Shown here: one piece after another, positions 1 through 13,255 of the stretch
How positions within the stretch are numbered: the stretch's first letter is position 1
How the letters are laid out: each line of letters opens with the position of its first letter
From: Aquila chrysaetos chrysaetos
Taxonomy: Eukaryota > Chordata > Aves > Accipitriformes > Accipitridae
Assembly (NCBI RefSeq): GCF_900496995.4
Contig: NC_044016.1
Span: 23,044,932-23,108,931, forward strand
DNA length: 64,000 nucleotides
Direction of reading: 5' to 3'
The notes under the pieces: model-generated
Seen by the model: only the letters and a program-made list of their open reading frames with translations
Databases searched by the model: none
What the model was told of the DNA's origin: nothing
Made by a program: the position numbers and the translations under genes

Positions 1-3000
1 AAGTGCAACCCCAATAGCATACTGCATTATAGATCTAGCAACCTGAAACTTAAAAGCAAATAAACATCAGATTGCAGAAACGAAGAATTTGAGAAAAGGA
101 ACATTCCCCCTCCGACGTCTTTGTTTCAAACAATACAGAACGGAGATCAGCAATTTCCTGTGATCAAAATCTGACCTACAAAAAATATTACAAAAAAAAC
201 TTATTTGGAGAATACATAACAATCTAAGCAGCATCTATTGTGCCCCCTTGTCTGCAGGCTTCAAGATGAACCAAACTAATTAGAGAATTGGCCTTGCGTT
301 TCAAGTAGAAGAATGAAAAAACTTGTCTCCATTTCTCTGCTACAGATAGCTTTAGCCTAAAAGCTTTAGAACTTAAGAGAAAGTGTCTGTCACCTGAATA
401 TGCAAGGCCACCATCATGAAGAGATGTAGGTTAATGTTGATTGTAACACCTTTGATCTCCTCTAATATTGAAAAAAGTTAATTCACCTTGAAAACTGCTA
501 GCCAGGAATGGCACTAAAGCATACCACAAAGTCAGTAATTCTCTTGACAAGAAGCTCCCAATGCGCAGCATGCAAAAAACCCAAGTAGTTTCTAAATTAC
601 AGTAAACTAACACTTTTATCTGCAGCTATAAAGTGAGAGTGGTAAACATATGCATCATAGCACTACTTCCATAATGCTAAGATCCAAGACCAATCAAATA
701 TCTAAAGTAACATCCATAACTGATCTATGAATGCAACTAGGTCTTTAGATTAAGAATTAAAGTAAAATTTTTGCAGAAATAGAAATCCCATCAGCTCAGC
801 AAAACACACACATTATGTGCACTGATTTTGCACTTCTAATTTAAACTACAATATCCAAACAATACCTCAGTACTCATTTCAAAAACAGGGGAAGCTAAAT
901 GGATACGGTTTCAGGAGATCAAAAGCCCTATCTATCCTCTTAACTTAGTATCATTAGCTTTGAACATCAAGCTATTTAAAGGCAAGAGAATCCAAAAACT
1001 CAAGAGAATGGAATGGTACAACTGCAGAAGTCCTTAAAATTTACTGTCAGAATTAAAAATAAAATTTTAATTTTCCCCTTTCTATTGTGAAGTGTGGGTG
1101 TAAAGCTTCAAGTTTACGAGATATTATCACTCATAGTAATAAGGTGTGTGAAATTCTCCTTCCTGAAGCCAGGTTAGCAGACAGCAAAACTATCCTTTCC
1201 ATTAGAGGCAAAATGCTTCATGCCAGAACATTGCTCAGCTACTTCTCACACATTTTTCACATGTGTGCCTGCGATTAAAAAACCATATGTATCAGTTATC
1301 CTCATAACTTGTGAGGCAGGTGCCTTTCCTATTGCTACCAATTCACACAATCATAAAACCAACTGAAAAATCCAGTTAGCAAGTATAACATCTCATTGCA
1401 CGCTACGTAAGTAAAACAAGTTTGCCAAGACAAGCATATCAGAACACCTACAGTTTGAGGAAGTTCTACAGTACATATAAAATACCCCCCAAACTGTCTT
1501 AAAGTTTAACTTGCTGTCTTAACTTGCTATATTTGCAGGAAACTATTTTGAACTAATACTACATAAAATCACAATTATGGATTAGCTGCAAAGGGTAACA
1601 TTTTCACACAAAAGAGCCCAAAAAGCAAACCACTGCAAGTCTGGTTTAAAAAGGAGAAAGTTGTCTCTAAATTGTTTCACATCAGTGGCTCCCAAAGAAA
1701 ACAAAGACATGGTGGTTATGAACATTTGGGAACACAGTAACAAGAAGATGGCTAAGGCATGGCCAAACCAGGCCATGACTGCTCGTCATTACTGAATTTA
1801 TCAGTTATAGATTCTCTCTTGTTCCTCCTCTTCTCCTCCTCACCTACATCTTCAGTGGAAACTTCAGCAGTGCAGTTTCATCTTCCAGGTCCAGGCCTAG
1901 CCCCTTATTTGCTCTAAACATCACCTCAGCAAAGCACTCTGCTGCAAAGACACTCCATGGGTCCCTCCTTTCCCAAAAGAAAAGCATTCTCAGACTTGAG
2001 CAAAGGATGGAAAGGAATCTATTGGATGAAAACAAGTTCAAGTTGTCTAAAATAGCAAGTGATGTAGACAGGCTTAAACGAGCTATACACAAGCAACGTT
2101 TTGTCTTTCAGATTTCACTATATACACACACCTCCATCTGCCACAGCACCTGGAAGAGCAGTCCAAAATGACTGAATAAAGCAAAAAATTCATTCAGAGC
2201 TGAAACATGGAAAAAAAACCCTGAAAATGTTCTCCGCACAGCAAGAATGCCAAAGGAGGCAGAAATACCCAGCTTAAAATCACAAAGTGCCTTCAAACTC
2301 CCTTATTTGCCAAAACTGGATTTAGTTAATCAAGAACAAGACATGTGATCTACAGTTTATCTTTTCCTTTAGCAACAAACAGGACAGAATTGTTTCAGTA
2401 TCAGTTTCATTATATGATAGCTGGTTTTAATAATCCTTATTAGAGTAGGAAGATGTGTTATCTGGGCCAAAGCATTAGAGACTGCCACATGAATATTAAC
2501 TAGATGTGTCTGATCAAGCAGCTACTAACAGAAGCTAACATTAACACTTTAAAGGTTTCAGAACATAAACAAAAACCCACTGAGATCAAGGCAGTTCATA
2601 TTTCACTAGCTCTGCAGGCATAGGGTCCTCTTCCACTCTGCAGACTTAAACCGAGACTGAATCAGCAGGAAGACACTGGTGAGCTCTTTGTGCCCACGCT
2701 CTTTATGTTGTTTCAGATCTCCATGTACCTAACATGGCTGCCGCCTTATACACCATACAGAAGCAACTGCTCACAAAGCTTTATACCATTATTCTGAGAA
2801 CAAATTATGAAAGATTTCACAAGGTATTCTACAGTCCTTCCTGCAAACTCGGGTAAATTGTGAAAATTTAAGTCCCTGCAATTCTCCTGCAAACACCTCA
2901 CAGAAGACAACGCCTTCTTCGAAATTTTTCTCAAAGTGAAAAACTATGATAAAAAATTTTCAGGAAAGTCATCTTTCACGAACTACAGACAGACAGATTA

Positions 3001-3289
3001 CACAGCATCCACCCAGAACCAGAGACAAGCAAGGAATACTTCACAGCTCAGTAACAGCAAGTTCCTATTCTTCAAGAGCAATTCCCTTCGCAGCATTTCA
3101 CAACAAAGAACCTTTGCCAGATTACCCATTACGTATCTTGCAGCCTCCGTAACAGGAGAAAACATCTCCAGTTACGGCACTTTTTAAACTCTCAAGACTG
3201 CTTGGCAGCAAATGGCTTAGATTCCAACCCCCAAGCCCCAATATTATAAGGGGCTGCCAAAATACCAAACTGAGAGAAGCAGCAAGTTC

Positions 3290-4075
3290 TCAAAAGCAGA
3301 TGGGTGGGCTACAAGGCAAGTGAAAAACCAGCCAGACTGCCATGTGCAAAGTCAGTAGTTAATGATTCAACACCTACCTGGCAGCCAGTTATGAGTGGCA
3401 TTCAGCAAAGCTTGGTATGGTTTACTATCTTCATCAATGGCTTGGATGATGGGACAGACTGCACCTTTAGCAAGACTGTGGATGACACCAAATGGGAGGC
3501 GACTGAGGGCAACTGATGCATTAAATGGCAGGGCTGCCTTTTAAAAGGATCTCAAAAAGCCACAGAAATGGCTTGACACAAACCTCCTGAAGTTCAACAA
3601 AGACAAATGCAAGGTCTTACACCTGGTATGGACTATAACCCCATACATCAACAGAAGCTGGGGACCAAGTGTCTAGGTGGCAGCCCGACAGAAGGAACTT
3701 GGGGATCCTGATGGGCAGGCTGAACAAGAGGCACCAATGCATCCTTGCAGCAATGCATCCTTGCAGCAAGAAACTGTTACCACACAGGGGATCACACAGG
3801 CAGTAGATCAAGGGAAAAGATTAGTCTCCTCTACTCAGCAATTCTGAGCCCACTTCCAGAATACCATGTCCGGCTTTGATCCTCCATCTCGGATATCACC
3901 ACATACGTGAGAGTCCCATGAAGGGGTACTAAGACAGTTAGAGGGCTGGAGCATACAACATGTGAAGAAAGACTAAGATAATTGGGCTTGTTTAGTCTGC
4001 AGATAAAAGGGTTTAGGAGGAAATATAACAGCAGTCTTCCATTACCACAGCAGTAGTTCAACAGCTATGTTAGAC
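3290..4075 (+). repeat. Degenerate CR1 LINE fragment (ORF2 reverse-transcriptase part)
   Basis: The plus-strand translation around 3360-3516 reads like the CR1 reverse-transcriptase core: SLVWFTIFINGLDDG followed by SKTVDDTKW, where CR1 has an intact 'FADDTKL'-type catalytic block. Downstream text (3560-3640) matches the CR1 'NLLKFNKDKCKVLHL' segment at the nucleotide level but is interrupted by stops and indels. A 16-bp direct duplication (3735-3766) lies inside it. It is an old, inactive copy inside BIRC6 intron 1. The boundaries are approximate. Confidence 0.75.
3735..3766. repeat. 16-bp perfect tandem duplication
   Basis: Two adjacent copies of CAATGCATCCTTGCAG (3735-3750 and 3751-3766) sit inside the old CR1 fragment. 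It looks like a local slippage duplication with no evident function. Confidence 0.9.
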
Positions 4076-4139
4076 TGCTGAGTTACTACCTTTCTCTTTT
4101 TGACATTACTTTTAAGGAAATACAACACTGAACACAGAA

Positions 4140-4640
4140 GCAACCATACTGGATCAGAAGAAAATGCAAATAACCTCAGATTTTGTTCAAGACAGCAGTC
4201 TAAACCAAGTGGTTAGTGAATAATTTAAGAAAAGGTATGTATACAATGGTACTTTGCTGTAACACTCACAGTCCCTGCTAATTTGTAGTCAGGGACCTTC
4301 TGAGCCAGAAGTGATTTCTTTTTTATATAATGACCTTTGATAAGTCGTTCTTCTATCAGTTTGTCCAACGCTGTTGTAATTCCACAAACATCCAGCATCC
4401 ACAATGCTCTGTAGCCAGAAGCTCCATATTTTCCTATTTCTCAGTTACTTCTTTTGATGCCCTCAGCTCTTGTACTAGAAGAGACAATCAACTCCCAATT
4501 TACATTTTTCACACATCCAGAATTTTGCAAACCTCTCTCACTCTCTTACGTCCCCATTCCCAATCATCCCCACCATCACCTTTTTCAGGTTAAATACTGT
4601 CTCACATACATAAGCCATCGCACACCTTAAGTTTCTAGCT
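4140..4640 (-). repeat. Ancient CR1/L3-like LINE 3' fragment
   Basis: The plus-strand text near 4145 (CCATACTGGATCAGA) and the later GGACCTTCTGAGCCAGAAG block at about 4290 resemble, in reverse complement, the 3' end of an old CR1/L3-like repeat that is abundant in sauropsids. A second copy in the same orientation lies at about 47925-48430, and a 3' end in plus orientation at about 39540-39870. The match is from memory, so the family name is tentative. Boundaries are approximate. Confidence 0.5.
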
Positions 4641-5600
4641 CTGTTATACTCTTTTTGAGATGGAAATATCAAAATTGCACACATACAGGCATTGAAATGG
4701 ACTTATATTCTCAGTTGGGTTCTTGACAATTTCTCTAGTAATTGCTTATATGATAACTACTGAGCATTTAGCTGTTATTTCCTATTTCTAGCAGAACTCC
4801 AAGATCTCATTCTGGTATTATGAGTCAGTTCAGAGTCCAGTATACCAGGCTCCAACTCCACTAAATTCTTATGAGTGCTTCAAATTAATTAAACACATTC
4901 TCATATTCTCCCAATAACTGCTTCTACATAGGAAAGCTGAAGTAGAACAGACTAGATCCATTCATGTTTAAGTTATATTTAAAAGTGAAACTATTCTTTA
5001 GGATGCCCTTTCAAATTCTTTAGAGAAGCTGGCAAAATTGAAAGATCTTATATGTTTAAGACACTTATTTGCAGCATAGGAATATTTGAACATGGTGACT
5101 ATGTAAGTTTAACTTTAGTTCTGTCACTAAAAGGGGACATTCAGAAAAGCTAAGTTAAGCCTTGTAAGACTGGTCTTGCCAGGCTCCTTCTACAGGTAAC
5201 ACGAAGCAGGTTCCTCCAAAAGTTCAGAGTAAGGACTTTTCCTTTCTCTGTATTGAATGGAGAGGGAACCTAAGATTATTTGTTGAAAAATGCTAATCTT
5301 GTTAATTCTGACTTACAAAAGCTATAGGAAACTGAACAAAAAAAATTCCATTATTAAAAAAAAGTCTATCGAGCAGTGTTGCGTGTCATCGTTTACATCA
5401 CAATATGAATCTAGGATCCCACAGAAGACAGGTCAACTAAGTCTATCACAGTGTTTCTCCACAATAACCACAGTGCCTTCTTGCTCTCCAATAAAACACT
5501 CCCTATCTTCCCAGTCTTCACTGCCATCTGCCCAGCTTCCTTCTTCTCTAACCCTTTCTAACATTCTCCCCATTGTAATCCAGCCACTCCATTACAGTTC

Positions 5601-5891
5601 TCAGTCCCATCCCTCACCCTCCCAGCTCTTCCTTTCCATAAGGAGTTTTGCATGGTAGAGTCTCTGTAGCCTGTTGCCCAGTAAACAGAGTTTATCAAAC
5701 TCTTCTCCTACAGCTGCCAAATGCTCAGGCAAGATCCTGATTGCTTCACACTCAGTCTGGTCAAGGACATGCAGTGGATCAAACAGTTTTCCCTCCATGA
5801 ACTGTACAGGGGACTGAAGAACTGCCGACAGAATGTATGCTGTGCAAGCCTTCACTAACCAGCACTTGAGACTGGGTATGTGTTTTCACTA
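5601..5891 (-). other. Unrecognised protein-like ORF in BIRC6 intron 1
   Basis: A minus-strand reading frame stays open for about 97 codons between stops. It reads less like random AT-rich sequence than its neighbours, with charged and hydrophobic residues alternating (for example FMEGKLFDPLHVLDQTE, then AAVGEEFDKLCLLGNRLQ). It has no good ATG near its start; the first in-frame ATG is internal, just before EGKLF. A CCCAG that could be an acceptor lies just inside its upstream end, and a GGTGAGGG donor-like site lies near its downstream end at about 5611-5618. I do not recognise the family. It could be a retrocopy fragment, an old transposon piece, an exon of an unknown transcript, or chance. 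Confidence 0.3.
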
Positions 5892-8800
5892 AGGCTACTA
5901 ATTTTCAAGACTACTTAAACAATAAGCAAATTCCCTTCTCTCTTAAGTTACACATTCAAAAAATTAACAATAAAATACTCACTGAACAGCCCTGGCAAAC
6001 ACCTCAAGAAAATTTTAAACAGAATAGTGTTTGCACTTATGTGACAGATGAGTTATTATTTCCACAATTTTATACTTTTAATCCAGGCTGTAAAACAAAA
6101 GCTGTTCTTTCTCCCCTGCTTCTTGTGCATCATCCTTATCTGTGGAGTGCTGTTTCCCCTAACATACGTGCAAATCTTCCAAATAAATGTTTTGCATATA
6201 CCAGACTTCCTGTCTATTTTTGGACCAGCAGTGTGCACTGGGTCCTTTACCAAATCCTGATACTCTTCCCAAAGACAAGGCAGCAAGGAATTGGGCCAAT
6301 ACACAGTCCAGTATTTGACTCCACAGAAACCAAAAGCTGCTAAGTGTTAGCATCCACACCTACTTCACAAACTGAATAACTGAGGGCAATAGCTGTTCTT
6401 TCCTGAACTGTCCACTCAGTGACAGGCACTCATGTGGTGACTGCAAGCAGTCATTGCAATTAAGAGAGCATTAACTATTTAAAGGACAGCTTTCTAACAA
6501 CAGAACACGATACTGTGGCATCACTTAAGAACCATCAGGAAAGTGAACTGATCCATGTGTAAATTTTTTATTTAAAAATTAAAAAAAAAAGGTGAGCAGC
6601 TACTGATCCCAGTGGAATAGACAACATGCAACAAGCTATCTCATAGCATGACCTAGGACAGACTGATATGCTCAAAAGTTGTCCTAGAGTCCACATGGTT
6701 GTAAGCCTTATCTCCATCTCCAAGACAGCCTAAGAAGCATTTTTTAAAGACATCATACTGTTCAGGGAGAATTAAAGAATACTCATAACAGCAAGGATGG
6801 ACAGCTTTGTTTCCTGATTTGAAAGTAACTTGGAAAGAAAACCTGAAATAACAGATCAACACCATACCAAAAAATCAGACATAATCATTATTAAAAGCTT
6901 GAGAGGAACAATTAAGGTGAATCTTCAGTCTAGGACAGACTTTTCTTATACTGTTTTATAAAACTCTAGGTGTTGCATTTCACTCAAGCTCAAGTTATGG
7001 ATACCAATGCAATAGTAATCATAAAATTAGTTATAAACAATATAACTAAAGACTCAGAAAGGGGTTCTACTGAGCCAGCTAACATTATGGTGGGCTGCTA
7101 GAAAGGACCAATTATAGGACAAGAGAGTATACTAGATCCAAACCACTGATCACCACGATGTTCAGAATAGTAAAAAGATCAGGGCTTCTAAAGATCACTA
7201 GGCTGGGCAATCCAAAGCAAAAACCTTCTCCACATTCCCATTACTTCCAGTCCAATAGAGATTTTCCTGCTTCCTTTCATAATGTTCTGGACTTGAACTA
7301 ATCAATTATCTCTGCCAGAACATATTTCTGCCAAGTTTTTTCTGTATTTTGTATATTGCAGTATACAATATGACTGAGAGCTGAGTTGAAGGGTTTACCA
7401 CATAAGCATATTAAAAGCTGTCTTGACCAAAGCTTGGCCACAATCAGCACTGAGGCTGAAAATCAGTATCTTCCCGAGGATTGTTCATATCAATGAGAAA
7501 TACCTTAACTATCTGTGAGATGGAATGGGGCAGGAAGTCAAAGTTCAAATCCCTGACACAAGAGCACAGTACTTCCTCTTCGGGTCAGTAAGAAGTATTT
7601 CAAGATACATCTTCCTGCAAAAGACCTTTTTAAAGTCCATTTGCAGAGAGCTAGGAAATTTCTGATTATCTGACATTAAAGCATTCTGCAACCCTTAATA
7701 ATATAGTGCCATTGTTGCAATGACAGCCACGAATCCATCAGTCCAGATATGAATGATCTGCCAATAAAATGAAAAATGTTGTGCTATCTTGTCTGGCAAC
7801 ATAACATATGCCTGCATCGCTGTCTGTTGTTACTTCTGGATCACTGCAATAAACACAGTAATGCAAACATCCCTTTAAAGGCATGTGAAAAGAAGAGATC
7901 TCTATTTTTACTCTATTTTAGCTTCTGCAGAAGATAATACAGATGTGCTTCCACAGAGCCTGGATATCAATTAATGGCATCTTGACAGTCTGGCAAGATG
8001 CATGGCAAGTAATAAGGGATAACTGACATACTCTGATTAAGCTAGCAGACAAATGGAGCACACAGCAGTCTAGAATCTTTACTGGTATGAAACATTGAAC
8101 TGAAATCTAACAATTCACCTATTCTGTTCTTTGAAGTGCTTAAGGCTCTTCATGAATGACCTTAAGATCACATAAATCATTGGAATGATCTCTTTGAGAA
8201 GCATTTTACCCAGATTAGCATTGTCATCCAAGTATACTAAAACGCAAGGTGGGCTGTAGCAGATCACTAGATATTTGACAACACTCCCCATGCGATGAGA
8301 AAGTAAACAAGGAGAAAATTCTGTATTAATTGCAACAGCCTTCATTATTAATATTTGCCTCATAATTGAACAAATGAAAATAAGAGCCAAGAAGATGAAG
8401 AAACTCGCCCCAATTTTGAGGAATGATGGAGACAACTTGAGCAGTATTACCACAGCGAGCTTGAAACAGTTGAAACTGCTGCTGATGCCTTCAAATAATT
8501 CAAGCCTAGAATTGGATGGCAGAGTATCCCAACAGTTTCTTCCTAGAGATTATAAGAAGTGTACACTCCCTCTATGACTTCCAAGCTGCAAAAGAGAATC
8601 TTTTCTTCTTGTTTTGCCTCCTGCATCACATAGAAAGGAATCAAAAAAGAAACAGAACTGGGTATCCCTCGATAGATTTCCAAGGCTCCATAATTCAAAG
8701 TGAGCCAGCTGAAGACAAACAGGACTTCCCAAAAGGGAATGCTGACAGATAGACGATGGTGTTGAACTTGCTGCCACAGGTGAGCCTCCTGGGCTGGGAC

Positions 8801-9259
8801 CTATTTCATTCTAAATTCTTCTATTGGAGGAACAGCGGTTGAGGGCCTCTGGTGACAATGCAGACTCTCAGTTTCCCCTACAGGAACTGGTACATATGTA
8901 CAATGAACAGATCTTTCCCTGTATGGATTCAGAAGTCTGTAGTTTGATTACTGTTAGGGTCTCTATAGTAATTTAGAAGGCTTTAGCTATGAAACACTGC
9001 ATTTTAGTGAACAAGGCTCTGAAGCTATTGCTATGTCAAATTAATCTAGAAAAACCTACAGAAACATTCAAGATGGTCACTGTCCATCTGACAGTACATT
9101 CTATTGTGTTCCTGGCCAAACTTCTCTGGGAATTACAGCACTGTCCCAGTTCAAGCAGTTTTCTTATTTTATTTGTACATGGAAGGAACTGATAAATCAA
9201 ACATCTCTATGAACACTAAGAGAGTCACTCAAGATTATTCTGGAAGTTTGTTTTGATTC

Positions 9260-9335
9260 TTCAGTGGGGGGTTGTCTGGCTTTTTTGGTTTGTTTGTGGT
9301 TTTGGTGTTGGTTTTTTGGGGGTTTTTTTTTGGCA
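9260..9335. repeat. T/G-rich low-complexity tract
   Basis: This is a run of T homopolymers broken by GG (GGTTTGTTTGTGGTTTTGG-type). It is the complement of the AAACCAAAC-type tracts seen at about 14490, 16205, 26050 and 30190. It appears to be simple sequence, common in bird genomes. Confidence 0.7.
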
Positions 9336-12300
9336 GAGGAAAAGGCTCATCCTTAGTGCTGTATTTGAAGAATGATCATTCATGCTCTTTGGCCACTAGT
9401 GTTCAATGTGAAACTGAAAGCACACAAGTATTTAAATGCCTAAGAGGGAAAATAAAGTACTTGATAGACTTGCATGACAGATTCAAAAATAGTCCTGACT
9501 AACCACTACTAGCAAACATGCAAATGCATAATATCCAGTAATCACAAGAATTGTCCTTGCACTCCCAGTCTGGCTCTCTGAAATGCACAGTGTGCATGCA
9601 ACAGCCTTGGTAGAATAAAATGGACAACCTTGTGACCAGGTAAGACAAAGATTAATGTTAAAGGATCACCTGATTTTCCCCTTACCAATGGTATTCTTAT
9701 TCACTGCCATGCTCCGGGCTGTTGCAAATGATCACCTGGTCCTCTTTAATAGGCCTACAGTGCCCATACAAGAAACAGTTAAAGATGATCACACACTTTC
9801 AATAGAGATCTGATGAAGATTCAGTGTAGTATAATAATAATAATCATAATCCTTATTGGATTCCTACAGTTTGGACTGAGAAGAACAAACCCTGGATCAT
9901 CACGTACATCAGACCAATGATGTTCACATGAGAAACTGAAGCACGCAGACCAGAGACTACATCCTAATGCTTAGACCTGATCTGTAACTGAACTGTCTTT
10001 TGGCTGTGAATCTTCTGTCTTGCTCTTTTACACACCAAAGAGAGCAATCTGCATTTACGTTCTAACAAAGGCAATCTCCAACGCTCTACCAGATTCAGTA
10101 TTCCACAGGTTCTGTCTTTTCACTGAGAATGAGCTCAAACCTTAAAGTATTGCTGCAGTGATCTGCAACTACAAATAAAAGCAACACTGAGGCCTGGTGG
10201 TGTTTCCTTTTCTCTGCCCCTCCCTTGATGGGGGATCCTTTTTCTTGCTCTGCTTTCTAAAAGAGAGGCCTGCTATGTTTTGTTTTTCCTCGGGTAATGA
10301 GCAACAGCATTTCTGTCCAACATAAATCTTCTGGCAGGGCAAAAGACCTGCAGCCCTAATTACCAAGGAGGACAAGCAGTCTCCCAAGAGAAGCAGTTGT
10401 AGTTCCCAGGGACTCTATTTTTAGTTATAGCACCAGAAGTCCCTGAAGCAACAATATCCTTTGACCTATCATTTATGGCAGGGGAGGGAGCAGCAACAGA
10501 GTTGGTCTACAGGTTTGAGTGTCCAACTACTACTACCTTACATGAAAAGGGCTCACACTGTACAGAGTGGCAGACATCAGAGAACAGTTGAATTCCATTT
10601 TCCTCCTCTTCCCAAAGAAGGGCTGAAGAGGGAGAGAACAAGAGCGAACACAGTTGCTAACAGCCCCGACAGACACCAACTGCTGAGATGAACCAGATTT
10701 CTGACAGGCATGCTGGTCAGAATCTATAAGGACATTCATTTAAAGTTTCTTCAAATTAAACTAAGGTTATAATTTTTTTTCCAGTAACGTAATCATCAGC
10801 TATACTGCACAGATAAAATTTGGGTAGATTGCAAGCAAATCTGTTTTTTCATATGAGGAGGAGTAGAATCCATCTTTTACAGTCATGCTGTCACAGAGAA
10901 GACTGACACTAAAGGAAGTATACAAGACTGAATGTATGTAACAGAAGCAAAGCAGTAAGTTATTTTTAAATAGTCACTATTTAGGGGAGAATTGCCATTA
11001 GCATTCTGAATACTAAATCAAATCCCTTGCAAGGATTCTATCACAGAGAAGTGTAAAACAACAGCTTAGGCTTTGATTTACAGTTCACTTCTTTTTCTGT
11101 TCATGAGAATTAAACATCTCCTACATAGACAACCAATTAAAGATTAAGTCCTCGATTTATGCCCTCTTCATCCACAACTTAAAAGCAATTCTCAAATTCT
11201 GGCAATAGCTTGAAGAAAAGTAAAAAATGAAGTTATTAACAAAAAAAGCACTTTAGGAGAGAGCACGGTACAAGAAACGGAATTACAGAAGCAGAGTGAT
11301 CTGAATTCTGAACAAAGTGGGAAGCATCACACAAAAGTCTCATTTTCAATACAAGCAATCGACAACAAAAGCAGCTGACAGCTTCTTAATAATTCCACAA
11401 AACTTTCTTATTGCCCCAAACACTTAACCCTTACACTTTACAATGGACCAACTTTAACTTATGAAAGGAAATCACAGATTTTTGTCCTGTTCTCTCCAGT
11501 TTGACATTGTAATACAGGTGCTGGTTGTCAAGGTGAAAGTACACTCGTTACCTAGACTATAGCACCTCCATACAATTCTTAACACTACTCTGCCACATTC
11601 AGGTGGCAAACATCAACCCTTCGCTACCACCACTCAACAAAGCTAGGTCTTATTAGTAATGCCCAACTATAAAACTCTAAGGAGAACTTGAACGTGGAAA
11701 CACACAACTAGTAAGAATTGTATCTTTCTAGGGCTGGTCTCACAACATACTAAATAAGCCCCCTGCCCCTGCCAATATTCTGACAAGTACCACAATTTAA
11801 GAACCATTAATGAACCAGGAACAAAAGCTGTTAACGGCATACAGATCTTTTGCTATAGAGCGAGCTTATAAACAGTACAAAAACATCAATGGGCAACGAA
11901 GAAAGTTGCTTCGTGGTTATGAAGATGCTACAGTCTTAGCCTCCACAAAGTCAGTACATAATCGTGCCTCCTTGACATAATAGCAGGGATACTGTTACTA
12001 GCGCCAGAGAAAGTCAAGATACTCAGCAGCCTGAGGAACTATGCAAATATGTATAAAAACATATCCTCAAATAACTTTATGAAGGGCTCTGATCTTAAAT
12101 AATTCTGAGCTACAAGACAAGTGACACCTATAAGAAATAAGCCTTCTTAACAAACCCAGATTAAGGCTCAAGAAATAAATTACTACAGCATCAGTTATCA
12201 ATAAGAACTAGAAGTACACCTATCCCGCGTAACACGTTTCTCCTAACCTTCGGAAGGTTCGACATTATGTTACCCACAAGCACACCTAACAAACTAAAAT

Positions 12301-12709
12301 AAAAAAATACAGCCCTATACATCACAGGCTTCCATCCCGGTTTAATCCTTTAGTAACCACGCCAATACATTTTACAGAAGAAAAACGCCTGCGTGCTGGC
12401 CACACGAGTATCTCTGACCCGAAGAGTAGGAACCGTTCGTGCTTGAAAAACAAGAAGGGGTGAAAAAGAGCCAGGGGAAACCCCCGGCACCAAGGGCCTG
12501 AACCAAGCCCGGCCTCTCCCCCCCGCGGAAACCCCTCGCCCACCACAACACCTGTTTTCAGGCGAGCCTCCGGCCCGCCTCCCCCGCGGCTCCCCAGCGC
12601 CGCGATCGCGCCCCGCAGCCGCCCCGGGGGCTGCCAGGGCCCGCTCTCCCGCCCCCCGGCCCGCGCCGCGGCCCAGGGCCCCGGCAGGCCGCGGGGGCCC
12701 CGCACTCAC

Positions 12710-12980
12710 CGTTGAGAGCCGACGCCTGCAGCGTGGCCCCCGAGGTGCCGTCAATGACTTTGATGGCGCCGCGAGCGGTCACGGCCAGGATGGCGTTGAG
12801 CGCTGGGTGGTAGCAGAGGCTGCAGAGACCGTCGGCGTCGCAGCGCAGGCAGCCGTCCCGCAGCAGCAGCCACTCGCAGGAGCCCGGCCCGGCCGACACA
12901 GGCCCGGGGCCGGGGCCGGGCCCGGAGCCGGCCCCGGCCGGCGCCGCCGCCGCCGAAGAGCAGGAGGCCGCCGCAGCCAT
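12710..12980 (-). CDS. BIRC6: BIRC6 (BRUCE/Apollon) coding exon 1
   Basis: This encodes the first 90 residues of baculoviral IAP repeat-containing protein 6. Known of the family: it is a giant (about 4,800-residue) hybrid E2/E3 ubiquitin ligase at the trans-Golgi and endosomes. It restrains caspases and SMAC/DIABLO through a BIR domain and conjugates ubiquitin through a C-terminal UBC domain. Seen here: an Ala/Gly/Pro-rich N-terminus (MAAAASCSSAAAAPAGAG, then GSGPGPGPGP), then the conserved block WLLLRDGCLRCDADGL, YHPALNAILAVTARG and IKVIDGTSGATLQASALN, which starts the N-terminal WD40-like propeller. The exon ends in a consensus donor (GTGAGT, 12709-12704) after the first base of codon 91. 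I chose the ATG at 12980 because it matches the internal MAAAA start of the human protein. No in-frame upstream human-like extension was identified. Only this exon is in the window, and the BIR and UBC domains lie beyond the left edge. Confidence 0.93.
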
Positions 12981-12986
12981 CTTCCC
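12972..12986 (-). promoter_or_regulatory. YY1-like site overlapping the BIRC6 start codon
   Basis: The minus-strand sequence around the ATG reads GGGAAGATGGCTGCGGC. This fits the AAnATGGC core of YY1 sites that often sit at or just after the start codon of housekeeping genes. Binding is inferred. Confidence 0.45.
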
Positions 12987-13174
12987 GGCCGCTGCCGCCG
13001 CCGCCCTCAGGACAAGAGGCCCGGGGGGAGCCGCTCACTGACAGTCCCTGGAGGAGCCGCCGCCGCCGCCACTCACCATCCGGGTCCGGGGAGAGGGGGA
13101 AAGGGAGAGCGCCAGCGTGAGCAGGAAGTGACACAACCGCGCCGGATGCGGAACTGACCGCCGGCCCTAACGCT

Positions 13175-13193
13175 GGGGGGGGGGGGGGGGGGG
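13175..13193 (+). repeat. G19 homopolymer
   Basis: Nineteen consecutive Gs lie in the BIRC6 promoter, about 200 bp upstream of the start codon. They are capable of G-quadruplex formation and are also a place where sequencing length errors are likely. Confidence 0.95.
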
Positions 13194-13255
13194 CTAGCAG
13201 CCGCTCATCACAGAGGGGCAAAGAGGGGGCGGGGCTCCGCTGCGCGCGCGCATCC

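Larger units (their letters stand above)
1..12709 (-). other. BIRC6: BIRC6 intron 1 (5' part of the intron, runs off the left edge)
   Basis: This AT-rich stretch lies downstream (minus strand) of the splice donor of BIRC6 coding exon 1. No BIRC6 exon 2 sequence, which should continue the N-terminal propeller, was found on the minus strand, so exon 2 lies beyond the left edge. The stretch holds an old CR1 fragment (about 3290-4075), a CR1/L3-like fragment (about 4140-4640), a T/G-rich low-complexity tract (about 9260-9335) and an unrecognised protein-like minus-strand ORF (5601-5891). The other short ORFs look like chance. That it is intron is inferred from the exon 1 donor and from the long first intron of BIRC6 in other vertebrates. 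Confidence 0.85.

Noticed and set aside
8115..8453. 112-codon hydrophobic minus-strand ORF in BIRC6 intron 1
   Set aside because: It begins at GTG, has T-rich hydrophobic composition typical of AT-rich antisense DNA, and has no recognised family or splice signals.
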